Shown here in pieces: positions 1 through 5,919 of a stretch of 8,311 bases of DNA. The notes below the pieces were generated by a model. It was given only the letters and a program-made list of their open reading frames with translations, was not told where the DNA came from and made no database searches. The DNA is from Ruminococcaceae bacterium UBA2656 (GTDB taxonomy: Bacteria; Bacillota; Clostridia; Oscillospirales; Acutalibacteraceae). The position numbers and the translations under genes are program-made. The stretch spans positions 103,738 through 112,048 of the forward strand of contig DENA01000025.1 in assembly GCA_002359465.1 (NCBI GenBank), in the 5' to 3' direction. Numbering within the stretch: the stretch's first letter is position 1; the number at the start of each line of letters is the position of its first letter.

Positions 1-393
1 GGGAACGAAATATGCTAAATAGTTTGCTATGGCGATGGCCATAATGGATATTGACGGTGGATCTGTGGCCCAAAAGCTGATCCACCCGCAAAGAAACGCG
101 AGCGGCCTGGAACCCGCCTCACGGAAATAGACGTACTGTCCGCCGTCTTCAGGGAAGGCTGTGGCAAGTTCGGCGTAACAGAGGTTTGCCGGGATTTGAA
201 TCAGGCCGCCGATGAGAAACGACAAAATAAGAATCAGCGAACTTCCCGCAGCGCCGGCAACCGTGCCCAACGACGAAAAGATTCCGGAACCAACCGTGGT
301 GCCCACACCAAGCGCGATGACCGCGCCGAGCCCGAGTTTGCGTTTCAGTTCATTATTTTGCGGACTCGAGACAACTTTTTCAGGATTTGACAT
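1..393 (-). CDS. frlA: FrlA-like APC-family permease, N-terminal part (cut by window edge)
   Basis: This is the first 131 residues of an inner-membrane amino-acid/polyamine/organocation (APC) transporter; the rest lies beyond position 1. After a polar N-terminus (about 1-18) comes helix 1 with the family motif GVGTTVGSGIF (29-39), helix 2 around 51-70 followed by CYAELATAFPEDGGQYVY (72-89), and helix 3 from about 98. The segments GGLIQIP, AGSRPLAFL, GWISFWA and SIMAIAIA closely match my recollection of E. coli FrlA, the fructoselysine/psicoselysine permease, so uptake of an Amadori compound is the likely role. The ATG at 393 is preceded by AAGGAGAA seven bases upstream. The gene lies on the same strand as the frlD operon but about 400 bp beyond it, with a separate promoter. 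A general amino-acid permease is the alternative, but the neighbours favour FrlA. Confidence 0.85.
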   Translation of the reverse strand, partial: MSNPEKVVSSPQNNELKRKLGLGAVIALGVGTTVGSGIFSSLGTVAGAAGSSLILILSFLIGGLIQIPANLCYAELATAFPEDGGQYVYFREAGSRPLAFLCGWISFWATDPPSISIMAIAIANYLAYFVP

Positions 394-413
394 AGTGATT
401 CTCCTTCTTTAGG

Positions 414-436
414 TTTTGGAATACACGATATCCATC
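414..436. promoter_or_regulatory. Imperfect palindrome upstream of the permease (possible operator)
   Basis: The core TGGAATACACGATATCCA has TGGA and TCCA ends forming an imperfect dyad, 21 bases or more upstream of the permease start codon. It resembles the site at 4205-4220 upstream of the YtcJ-like gene: TGGAATACACGATATC here against TGGAATACATCATATC there, 14 of 16 bases. A shared regulator site is inferred. Confidence 0.4.
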
Positions 437-504
437 TTTAATTTTTTTTGAATGACCATTTCCGGATTCATGACCGCCCAAGAATCCATTTTTCTACTAC
501 ATAT

Positions 505-529
505 CATTTCAATATTTCCATACCACTTC
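505..529 (-). promoter_or_regulatory. Shared GTGGTATGG motif at the permease transcription start
   Basis: Read on the minus strand this begins GAAGTGGTATGG and continues to ATTGAAAT. The same 12-base start and the same ATTGAAAT ending occur at 3865-3888 in the frlD leader, with only a one-base length difference between them. Its position immediately after the permease -10 box is where a repressor would block transcription. Role inferred from recurrence and position. Confidence 0.5.
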
Positions 530-535
530 TCATAA

Positions 536-564
536 ATAATATCATAGTTATCCAAATAATACAA
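536..564 (-). promoter_or_regulatory. Sigma-A promoter for the permease gene
   Basis: On the minus strand, TTGTAT (564-559) and TATTAT (541-536) are separated by 17 bases, and the -10 box carries an extended TGA just upstream. The start would fall near 529, leaving a leader of about 135 bases. Other A/T-rich -10-like sequences exist nearby, so the assignment is good but not unique. Confidence 0.55.
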
Positions 565-788
565 CATAAAATCGCAAAATTAAGTATTTTTGCCGAATAT
601 TGTATACATAAACAAAACCTAACTATTATTTTCTCTATTTTACCGAACGAATTAATTGATTTAATATATAATATAATATTATTATTAAACCAATTATTTA
701 ATATTCTCATTGTCATGCTTTCCGATAGAAGAACAAAAATACGAAATACAAACTTTTTCACTGATATTGCAGGAATTTTCTAAAGAAA

Positions 789-1223
789 TTAGTCTTCTCC
801 GATCACTTGAACACAAATTGTGCGCTTGGCGGGGCCATCAAATTCACAAAAATAAATCTCTTGTGCCACACCGCGTACCAATTTCCCGTCAACGATCATA
901 AAGTGACAATGATTTCCGGTAATATGCGATTTAAGATGCCCTGTCGGGTTACCGGCCGTGGAACCGTAATCCTTGAGCATGCGTGCATGCGCATACGGCC
1001 AATCCTCCGGTACCAGCCGTTTCAGGAACTGGTCGATGTCGCTTTCAAGGCATTCCAGCGATTCGTTTACGGTAATTCCCGTTGTTGTATGCTTGGACAG
1101 AGCTGTGACCATACCGTTCTTCACGCCGCTTTTCTCAACGGCCTGTTCGACCCGATCCGTAATGTTGATAAACTGGTTATATCGGTCTGTAAGAATCTCA
1201 AACATTATTGCCTTCACAATCAT
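789..1223 (-). CDS. yjbQ: YjbQ/UPF0047 family protein
   Basis: A 144-residue protein of the YjbQ (UPF0047) family, small cytoplasmic proteins of about 130-140 residues. Visible family motifs are HTTTGITVNES (45-55; usual form HTTAGIxINE), NPTGHLKSHITGN (92-104) and GVAQEIYFCEFDGPAKR (118-134; usual form GtWQxIxxxEFDGPRxR). E. coli YjbQ has been linked to a weak thiamine-phosphate synthase activity, but the true reaction of the family is uncertain. The ATG at 1223 has AAGGAGGG six bases upstream, overlapping the end of the preceding amidohydrolase gene. It is the last gene of the frlD operon, 15 bases after its neighbour. No TPP riboswitch signature is seen nearby, so a role tied to the sugar-amine pathway is more likely than thiamine synthesis. 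The family call is firm; the function is unknown. Confidence 0.88.
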   Translation of the reverse strand: MIVKAIMFEILTDRYNQFINITDRVEQAVEKSGVKNGMVTALSKHTTTGITVNESLECLESDIDQFLKRLVPEDWPYAHARMLKDYGSTAGNPTGHLKSHITGNHCHFMIVDGKLVRGVAQEIYFCEFDGPAKRTICVQVIGED

Positions 1224-1238
1224 TCGTATCCCTCCTTT

Positions 1239-2090
1239 TTAATCGGACCCACCGAGGAAATCAATGGCATTCCCGCCCCGGATCAATTCCAGCGTGCTGT
1301 CCCGCAGACCGAGATGCGCAATTGCGTCGGCCATGCGGATCTGTTCAAAGCGCGGATTGTTGCTGCCAAACATGATCTGATGGCGCAGACTGCGGTCAAT
1401 CCAGGTCAAAGGAATATCCTGCGTAAACAGACGCGTATAAAATTCCTGCGCGCTGTCAAAGTACAATACGCCCGTGTCGGTGTAGACATTCGAATATTTG
1501 ACCAGCAGCATGGCCGTCTCACTTACCCACGGCCAGCCGAAATGCGCAAGGCAAATGCGAAGCTTTGGCCGTGTGCAGGCCAGCTCCTCAAATTCAATGG
1601 GCCGGGCGAATTTGGAAAGCGTGTCCGGCTCCCATGAGAGGCCGCTGTGAAAAACAATCGGCTTGTTGTATTTTTCGCAGATATCATAAAGCGGCGCAAG
1701 GCGTTCGTCGCTTGGATAGAACCGCTGGCGCGACGGGTGAAGTTTCAGGCCGCGAAGCCCAAGGTCAGTAAACGCGTGCTCCAGTTTTTCGGCCGCGTGC
1801 CTGTCAAAAGGGTCCGCGCCCGCAAATCCGATAAACTTATCGGGTGCAAGATCCACCAGTTTCTTGATCTCCTCATTCGTCACAACGGCTTGTCCTGTCT
1901 GTGTAGTGTAATCCTCCGGAAGAAGACAAAGCCGGTCAAGCCCCGCGCAGCGCATCTGATTGAAAATATGCTGCAGCGGCGCGGTACCGTTAAGGTGAAT
2001 ATTGAGGACGTTGTGACGCATCTCCTCGCGTGCGGGGTCTTCGTTGATCGGCTCAAAAAAAGCCGGGTGTACATGCATGTCAATGAACAT
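1239..2090 (-). CDS. Amidohydrolase_2-type TIM-barrel hydrolase
   Basis: A 283-residue metal-dependent hydrolase of the Amidohydrolase_2 group. The N-terminus carries the HxH metal motif in DMHVHP (4-9). Further expected elements follow: GLRGLKLHP in the middle, PIVFHSG, and LAHFGWPW, which supply the other histidines. The usual GTDxP/GSDxP strand-8 motif appears as FGSNNPRF, so the normally conserved aspartate is asparagine. Family members hydrolyse amides or lactones, or act as decarboxylases; the substrate cannot be told from the sequence. The start chosen is the ATG at 2090, with AGGAAAGGAAG upstream; a GTG at 2099 in frame lies inside the ribosome-binding region and is less likely. It is the third gene of the frlD operon, after an 85-base gap holding a strong hairpin. 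I infer action on an amide or ring in the substrate or the released amine. Confidence 0.85.
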   Translation of the reverse strand: MFIDMHVHPAFFEPINEDPAREEMRHNVLNIHLNGTAPLQHIFNQMRCAGLDRLCLLPEDYTTQTGQAVVTNEEIKKLVDLAPDKFIGFAGADPFDRHAAEKLEHAFTDLGLRGLKLHPSRQRFYPSDERLAPLYDICEKYNKPIVFHSGLSWEPDTLSKFARPIEFEELACTRPKLRICLAHFGWPWVSETAMLLVKYSNVYTDTGVLYFDSAQEFYTRLFTQDIPLTWIDRSLRHQIMFGSNNPRFEQIRMADAIAHLGLRDSTLELIRGGNAIDFLGGSD

Positions 2091-2128
2091 GGCACACACT
2101 TCCTTTCCTGATTAATAAGCATACTTTG

Positions 2129-2157
2129 CCCCGCAAAGCGCGGCGCGCTCTGCGGGG
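2129..2157 (-). repeat. Strong intercistronic hairpin after frlC
   Basis: Two 13-base arms (2129-2141 and 2145-2157) flank a 3-base loop. The single imperfect position (2136 with 2150) is A against C on the plus strand but becomes a G-U wobble in the minus-strand transcript, so the operon RNA can form a full 13-pair stem. No U-run follows, so this is probably not a simple terminator. An RNA-stability or partial-attenuation element separating frlD-frlC from the amidohydrolase-yjbQ part is inferred. Confidence 0.7.
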
Positions 2158-2175
2158 TAGCAATTGTTTTTCACT

Positions 2176-3006
2176 TTAATAGCCTGCCTGAGCCATCATG
2201 GCCCGAACATTGTTCACGGCGCGGCGCGCGTACATGCGCGGCTCATTAATGTAACCGAGCACCAGTTCTATGGTAGCCGTGCCTTCATACCCGGCATCCT
2301 TCAGTTCGCAGAACAGTTCCGGCATGGGAATGGACCCTTCGCCCGGCATGATATGGCTGTCGGTGCCCTGCTCGCCGTCAATGATATGCATATGATACAT
2401 CTTGCTGCCCAGCTTTTCGATGTATGCCATGATGCTTTCGTGCTGCACAAACGGCGGAACAATATCGCACATGCCCATAATGAACGGGGAATCTATACGC
2501 TGAAACAGCTCAATCAGATCATTCGCGCTCTTAAACGCATTGGTCTCATATTGTGTCAGCGTTTCGACCACAAGTTTAATCCCCACCTTCTCCGCATGCT
2601 CGGTCAGCTCTCTCAATGTGCGGACCATGCGATCCCATATTTCCTTGTATGTGGCAAGATAGCCCGCGTTCGCGGGAGAAACCAGCATATAGTCGGCTCC
2701 CATTTCTTTCGCCATATCAAGGCACAGCTTCAGGTACTTCACAGCGTCCTCGCGCTGCGCTTCGCTGCCGATCATGAAATTGTACGGGTAGGCGTTGTGT
2801 TCCGGCGTATACCCGCGCACAGGCATCCCGTATTTATCTATCAGGCGCTTAACTTCGTTGATATCGCCCGCCGCCAGATCCGGCGCAAACGCATGGGGTC
2901 GCCCGCCCCACAGTTCAATATAATCATAACCAAACCGTTTTGCATCAATAAAGCAGTGTTCAAGCGGATTGCGCTGGTAACCGGACGTAAACATACCGAG
3001 TTTCAT
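2176..3006 (-). CDS. frlC: FrlC-type sugar-amine 3-epimerase
   Basis: A 276-residue xylose-isomerase-like TIM-barrel protein, the same length as I recall for E. coli FrlC, which interconverts psicoselysine and fructoselysine. Similarity to FrlC is high along the whole chain: KxGMFTSGYQ at the N-terminus, WGGRPHAFAPDL (33-44), GYTPEHNAYPYN (65-76), LDMAKEMGADY, PGEGSIPM (221-228) and YINEPRMYARRA (252-263). The metal ligands expected from the related tagatose/psicose 3-epimerases are visible as E148, D181, H207 and E247. The ATG at 3006 is chosen because it starts the conserved MKLGMF sequence and has GGGAGAG six bases upstream; the longer frame from 3069 would overlap the kinase gene. It lies 16 bases after frlD, clearly in one operon. 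It probably brings the psicosyl isomer into the fructosyl route. Confidence 0.92.
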   Translation of the reverse strand: MKLGMFTSGYQRNPLEHCFIDAKRFGYDYIELWGGRPHAFAPDLAAGDINEVKRLIDKYGMPVRGYTPEHNAYPYNFMIGSEAQREDAVKYLKLCLDMAKEMGADYMLVSPANAGYLATYKEIWDRMVRTLRELTEHAEKVGIKLVVETLTQYETNAFKSANDLIELFQRIDSPFIMGMCDIVPPFVQHESIMAYIEKLGSKMYHMHIIDGEQGTDSHIMPGEGSIPMPELFCELKDAGYEGTATIELVLGYINEPRMYARRAVNNVRAMMAQAGY

Positions 3007-3022
3007 AATGATCTCTCCCGTT

Positions 3023-3841
3023 TTATAAATTATTAATAGAGATAACGCGGGTGTCCACCCAGGGTTCAAATACGCTTACAACCTGCGCTGCGACACGCGC
3101 GCCGCACTCAAGACATTTTTCAACAGGCAGGTTCTTTAATACACCAAACAAAAATCCCGCGATGAAGCTGTCGCCAGCCCCCACCGTATTTACAACCTTG
3201 GCCGGAAACACAGGGCCTTCATAAAATGCTTTGCCGTCCCACGCGAGGCTGCCCTTATCGCCGAACGTGGCCACTGCCGTCTTCATGCCGCGCGCCACCT
3301 TATCTTTAAGAAATTCCTCAATAAATGCGTCGCGCGACTTATGATACGAATAAAAGCCGTAGTCCACATAGGGCAGCGTTTCCTCAACAAGCGGGTGGGT
3401 GAGCCGGTCTGCGTAATCAAAGCTGATACGCGCTCCCCGCGCCTTAATTTCGGGTAAAACTTTTTCCGCCTTGCCCCACAGCGCGGTGTGCACAAGATCA
3501 TGCCGCGCAGCGAACGTAATATCCTCTTCGCTGAACTCTATGTTTTCAAGCACACCTTCAACGTAATCGCCATGAACGCGGTCCAGCCCGTCCATGTCCA
3601 TATATGTGACCGCGGTCGGGCCATTGCCTATTTTTAAATGGCTGATGTCCAGCCCCTCGTCACTGAGCGTTTCCAGCATCCAACGCCCATTTTCATCATT
3701 GCCCGTGGTACTGATGATAGAAGTGGGAATGCCTAGTTTTTGTAAATTGACACCTGTGTCCACAACGTTGCCCGTAGGATATTTCTTCCCAATGCGTTTA
3801 TAAAGATCGATACAGTTGTCACCAATCGCAGCTACTTTCAT
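3023..3841 (-). CDS. frlD: FrlD-type PfkB-family fructosamine 6-kinase
   Basis: A 272-residue PfkB/ribokinase-family kinase. The start MKVAAIGDNCIDLY matches the E. coli FrlD beginning (IGDNCVDIY), and HGDYVEGV, DLVHTALWGKAE, ISFDYAD and GSLAWDG are also shared with it. The C-terminal PfkB signature NTVGAGDSFIAGF contains the catalytic aspartate D224 in GAGD. By family, it would phosphorylate the 6-position of an Amadori compound such as fructoselysine using ATP, in the cytoplasm. The ATG at 3841 fits the conserved N-terminus; GGGAGG lies ten bases upstream. An in-frame ATG at 3859 would add MGGFNK, but it sits on that ribosome binding site, so I reject it. First gene of the four-gene minus-strand operon. 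The exact Amadori substrate remains open because the extra amidohydrolases are not part of the classic pathway. Confidence 0.92.
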   Translation of the reverse strand: MKVAAIGDNCIDLYKRIGKKYPTGNVVDTGVNLQKLGIPTSIISTTGNDENGRWMLETLSDEGLDISHLKIGNGPTAVTYMDMDGLDRVHGDYVEGVLENIEFSEEDITFAARHDLVHTALWGKAEKVLPEIKARGARISFDYADRLTHPLVEETLPYVDYGFYSYHKSRDAFIEEFLKDKVARGMKTAVATFGDKGSLAWDGKAFYEGPVFPAKVVNTVGAGDSFIAGFLFGVLKNLPVEKCLECGARVAAQVVSVFEPWVDTRVISINNL

Positions 3842-3864
3842 TTTATTAAAACCTCCCATGTTTT

Positions 3865-3888
3865 GAAGTGGTATGGGATGTATTGAAA
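3865..3888 (+). promoter_or_regulatory. Shared GTGGTATGG motif in the frlD leader
   Basis: Starts GAAGTGGTATGG and ends ATTGAAAT, matching 505-529 of the other strand upstream of the permease. It lies 24 bases or more before the frlD start codon, downstream of its promoter and next to the ribosome binding site. It is probably an operator; an RNA-level role is possible because it is transcribed in the leader. Confidence 0.5.
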
Positions 3889-3899
3889 TATAATAGATA

Positions 3900-3927
3900 T
3901 GGTATCACGTATTTTAAACCAATTATT
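3900..3927. promoter_or_regulatory. TGGTAT...AAACCA dyad and 14-base repeat in the frlD leader
   Basis: TGGTAT (3900-3905) and AAACCA (3916-3921) form an imperfect inverted pair with a 10-base spacer, right after the inferred frlD start. The overlapping 14-mer TTAAACCAATTATT (3914-3927) recurs exactly at 685-698 upstream of the permease. Both point to a common regulator of the two units. Confidence 0.45.
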
Positions 3928-3935
3928 ATGGCTAT

Positions 3936-3964
3936 AGTATAACACGCAGAGTTTTCCACGTCAA
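3936..3964 (-). promoter_or_regulatory. Sigma-A promoter of the frlD operon
   Basis: On the minus strand, TTGACG (3964-3959) and TATACT (3941-3936) are separated by exactly 17 bases, with an extended TGT before the -10 box. This is close to consensus. The transcript would begin near 3929 with a leader of about 88 bases that contains the candidate operators. Confidence 0.75.
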
Positions 3965-4154
3965 TTTGTAAAATAAGCCTAACATACACTTTTATATTTG
4001 TGCATTTTTTAAATGTATTTTCCCAATTACTTTGTCCCTGTCGGTTGATTTAATGACAATTTGCTTTTTGCTTTTGTAATTTAGATATCTTGTTAGAATT
4101 TTATACCATTCTAATGTGAACTTTACTGAAATTTAGGATATAACTCAATTATGC

Positions 4155-4183
4155 TTGCATCCTGCGTCCACATGTGGTATAGT
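4155..4183 (+). promoter_or_regulatory. Sigma-A promoter of the YtcJ-like gene
   Basis: TTGCAT (4155-4160) and TATAGT (4178-4183) are 17 bases apart, with an extended TGG directly before the -10 box. Start expected near 4190, giving a leader of about 115 bases. The motif copy at 4198-4220 lies just downstream, a position suited to repression. Confidence 0.7.
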
Positions 4184-4197
4184 TAACGCGATAAAAA

Positions 4198-4220
4198 ATT
4201 GGTATGGAATACATCATATC
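4198..4220 (+). promoter_or_regulatory. ATTGGTATGGAATAC motif downstream of the promoter
   Basis: Begins ATTGGTATGGAATAC and continues to CATATC. It combines the GGTATGG block of the sites at 505-529 and 3865-3888 with the TGGAATACA block of the site at 414-436, so it links the copies. It contains the small dyad GTAT-GGA-ATAC. Operator role inferred from recurrence and from its place just after the start point. Confidence 0.5.
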
Positions 4221-4305
4221 TTATACATGTCATCCTTTACTTCCACCTTTTTACGCGCCGGAAGAACCGCATCCAAGGCGCATGATTATTTGAGGAGTGT
4301 TTACC

Positions 4306-5847
4306 ATGACGGCTGATATTATACTGCATTCAAACGCTGTATTTACAGGTCTCGCAGACTTGCCCAGTCCCGGCTACGTGGCCGTGGCCGGCAATAGGAT
4401 TCTTGCCGTGGACAGCGGCGGCGGCCTGGAGTGGTCCGGTCCGACAACCCGCGTGTACGAATTGGGCGACAGGCTCATCTGTCCGGGATTTTCCGATGTT
4501 CACTGTTTTTTTACAGGATATCTTCTTGCTCAGATACAGGCCGACCTTTCCGCCGCGCGCACGGCTGCCGAAGTGATTGCAGCCGCTGAATCGAATCCTT
4601 CCGCGCACACGGACGGAGGCGCGATACTGGCGTGCGGGGTACGCTCCGACATTCAGGCGCCGGACGAAAGTGCCCTGGACTCTGCCTCTGGAGACGTTCC
4701 CGCCATTCTTTTTGTGCAGGGCGGCGAAACCTGCTGGATGAACGCCGCCGCACGCAGGACGTTCGGCTTTACGCCTGAAACCTGCTGGTCTGAAAGCTAC
4801 TGGCGGCTGCTCCGCTATCTTCTGAACGACAGAAAACGTTCCGTTCCGGCCTTTAAAAAATACCTTGCCATGCTCAACTCCCGCGGCGTCACTTCCGTAA
4901 AAGAAATGGGTTTTGATGATTTTTATGGCTTTACAGACGTGCTCGCGGAGCTTGAACATAAAGGCGAGTTCACTATGCGTGTACATTTTATGAGCCAGCC
5001 TGTGGGCGCCCCTATGAATCTTCCTTACGGCCGCGCTATGCGCGACCGATTTCAGGGGGAATTTGTCCGCTTCTCCGGTTATAACCAGATGACAGACGGC
5101 TCCATCAGCCAGCTTGAGGGCGATATGAAAGAGCCCTATTGCTGTACCGACACCTGCTGTGCCAAAAAAATAGACTGGGACGGCCTCCGGGCCGACGCGC
5201 TTGCCGCAGACGCCGAAGGATTCCGGTTTTCGCTGCATGCTCAGGGCGACGCAGCGATTGGCAAAGTGCTGGACATCTATGAAAAATGTCTTCGCGATAC
5301 GGACGGAAAGGTGCTCAACCGCCACGCGATCACAGATCTTGAATGCAGCGACCCCGCTGACCTTGAACGGATGGGCCGGCTCGGCGTAATTGCCGAAATC
5401 TACCCGCAGATTATGTCTATAGCGGACCGCGCGGGCAAGCTGGCTATGATTGAGGAAAAAATCGGCCTTGACCGAGGCCGCAACTACTGGAATCGCCGGA
5501 AAATGGCTGAAAGCGGAGTGGTTTTATCCTGTGCCACCGATCTTCCGCTTTTAGTCGATGATATTCCGGAATCCGTCTATCACTCGGTAGGCGCTCTGTT
5601 CCCGGAGGGCGGCGAACCTTTTAACAAACAGAACACCCTTACGGTCGGCCAACTGCTGTCTGCCTGGACACGCGGCGGGCAGTACAATCTCGGCCGTGAA
5701 TCCGAGCTCGGCACACTGGAGGCGGGCAAGCTGGCCGACATAGCCGTACTGGACACGAACCTGTTTGCAATCTCCCCCGAAGACGCCCGCGATTCCCGCG
5801 TTTGCCTGACGCTTGTCGACGGCAGAGTTGTATGGGAAGCCCTGTAA
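4306..5847 (+). CDS. YtcJ-like amidohydrolase (Amidohydro_3) with altered metal site
   Basis: A 513-residue cytoplasmic hydrolase of the YtcJ/N-substituted-formamide-deformylase type. Family landmarks in order: N-terminal beta domain, PGFSDVH (60-66), GVTSVKEMG (194-202), MTDGSISQLEGDMKEPY (262-278), SLHAQGDAAIGKVLDIYE (309-326), RHAITDLE (339-346), CATDLP (409-414), and C-terminal GTLEAGKLADIAVLD (469-483). The usual HxH is here H66-C-F68, so the second metal histidine is missing; H311, H340 and D412 remain. The usual SGH motif near 139-141 reads GGE, and a CC-x3-CC cluster sits at 279-285. The ATG at 4306 is eight bases after GAGGAG; a GTG nine bases earlier overlaps that site. It is monocistronic and ends at a terminator. 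Substrate unknown; by context it may cleave an amide or related bond in an Amadori compound or its precursor. Confidence 0.87.
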   Translation: MTADIILHSNAVFTGLADLPSPGYVAVAGNRILAVDSGGGLEWSGPTTRVYELGDRLICPGFSDVHCFFTGYLLAQIQADLSAARTAAEVIAAAESNPSAHTDGGAILACGVRSDIQAPDESALDSASGDVPAILFVQGGETCWMNAAARRTFGFTPETCWSESYWRLLRYLLNDRKRSVPAFKKYLAMLNSRGVTSVKEMGFDDFYGFTDVLAELEHKGEFTMRVHFMSQPVGAPMNLPYGRAMRDRFQGEFVRFSGYNQMTDGSISQLEGDMKEPYCCTDTCCAKKIDWDGLRADALAADAEGFRFSLHAQGDAAIGKVLDIYEKCLRDTDGKVLNRHAITDLECSDPADLERMGRLGVIAEIYPQIMSIADRAGKLAMIEEKIGLDRGRNYWNRRKMAESGVVLSCATDLPLLVDDIPESVYHSVGALFPEGGEPFNKQNTLTVGQLLSAWTRGGQYNLGRESELGTLEAGKLADIAVLDTNLFAISPEDARDSRVCLTLVDGRVVWEAL

Positions 5848-5876
5848 ACGGCGTCAGCATCCCCGATAAACCATAA

Positions 5877-5915
5877 AGAACCTCCTGCCGCAGAAAAGCC
5901 GCGGCAGGAGGTTCT
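5877..5915. terminator. Bidirectional terminator between convergent units
   Basis: Perfect 15-base arms (5877-5891 and 5901-5915) surround a 9-base loop. On the plus strand a T-rich run ending in five Ts follows the stem, ending the YtcJ-like transcript. On the minus strand the stem begins four bases after the epimerase stop and is followed by a weaker T-rich stretch, so it probably serves both directions. Confidence 0.9.
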
Positions 5916-5919
5916 GTTA

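Larger units (their letters stand above)
394..788. other. AT-rich intergenic region between yjbQ and the permease gene
   Basis: This gap of about 395 bp separates the end of the frlD operon from the permease start. I find no credible gene: the open frames on both strands are AT-driven and lack ribosome binding sites. It holds the inferred permease promoter (536-564), a motif copy just after that promoter (505-529), a second related sequence near the gene (414-436), and a 14-base sequence at 685-698 that recurs exactly in the frlD leader. The stretch 655-700 is almost pure A/T. No clear terminator follows yjbQ; there is only a weak A/T-rich inverted repeat near 774-790. Confidence 0.6.
3842..4305. 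other. Divergent regulatory region between frlD and the YtcJ-like gene
   Basis: This AT-rich 464-bp gap holds two divergent promoters with start points roughly 260 bp apart, and several TGGTAT-type motif copies on both strands (3865-3888, 3900-3921, 4101-4110 and 4198-4220). No small gene with a ribosome binding site was found. A weak 5-bp inverted repeat GCGCC/GGCGC (4255-4259 and 4277-4281) lies in the leader of the plus-strand gene. Confidence 0.65.

Noticed and set aside
448..783. Open frames of 111 and 85 codons on opposite strands in the AT-rich gap
   Set aside because: No ribosome binding site, strongly A/T-driven composition (Ile/Asn/Leu/Phe-rich), and they overlap each other and the inferred promoter sites; no recognisable motif.
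807..1637. Long plus-strand open frame across yjbQ and the end of the amidohydrolase gene
   Set aside because: It is antisense to two genes with clear family motifs and good ribosome binding sites, and its own translation shows no family features.
2091..2099. GTG start for the small amidohydrolase, and similarly a GTG at 4297 for the YtcJ-like gene
   Set aside because: Both lie within or next to the ribosome-binding region, while an ATG a few codons later has proper spacing.
1224..2175. TPP riboswitch upstream of yjbQ or its operon
   Set aside because: The CUGAGA and ACCUGAUC-type core elements are not seen in the operon leader or in the intercistronic gaps.
2164..3036. 290-codon plus-strand open frame opposite frlC
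   Set aside because: The minus-strand frame matches FrlC over its full length; the plus frame has no motif.
3842..3859. Upstream start for frlD adding MGGFNK
   Set aside because: That ATG overlaps the GGGAGG ribosome binding site used by the ATG at 3841, and conserved FrlD sequence begins at the latter.
4198..4215. Sigma-54 promoter (TGG...-24/-12 type) at the TGGTATGG sites
   Set aside because: The -12 GC element is absent at every copy, while good sigma-A promoters are present at each unit.
4330..5325. 331-codon minus-strand open frame opposite the YtcJ-like gene
   Set aside because: Shadow of a GC-rich coding sequence; the plus-strand frame carries the ordered Amidohydro_3 motifs and a ribosome binding site.
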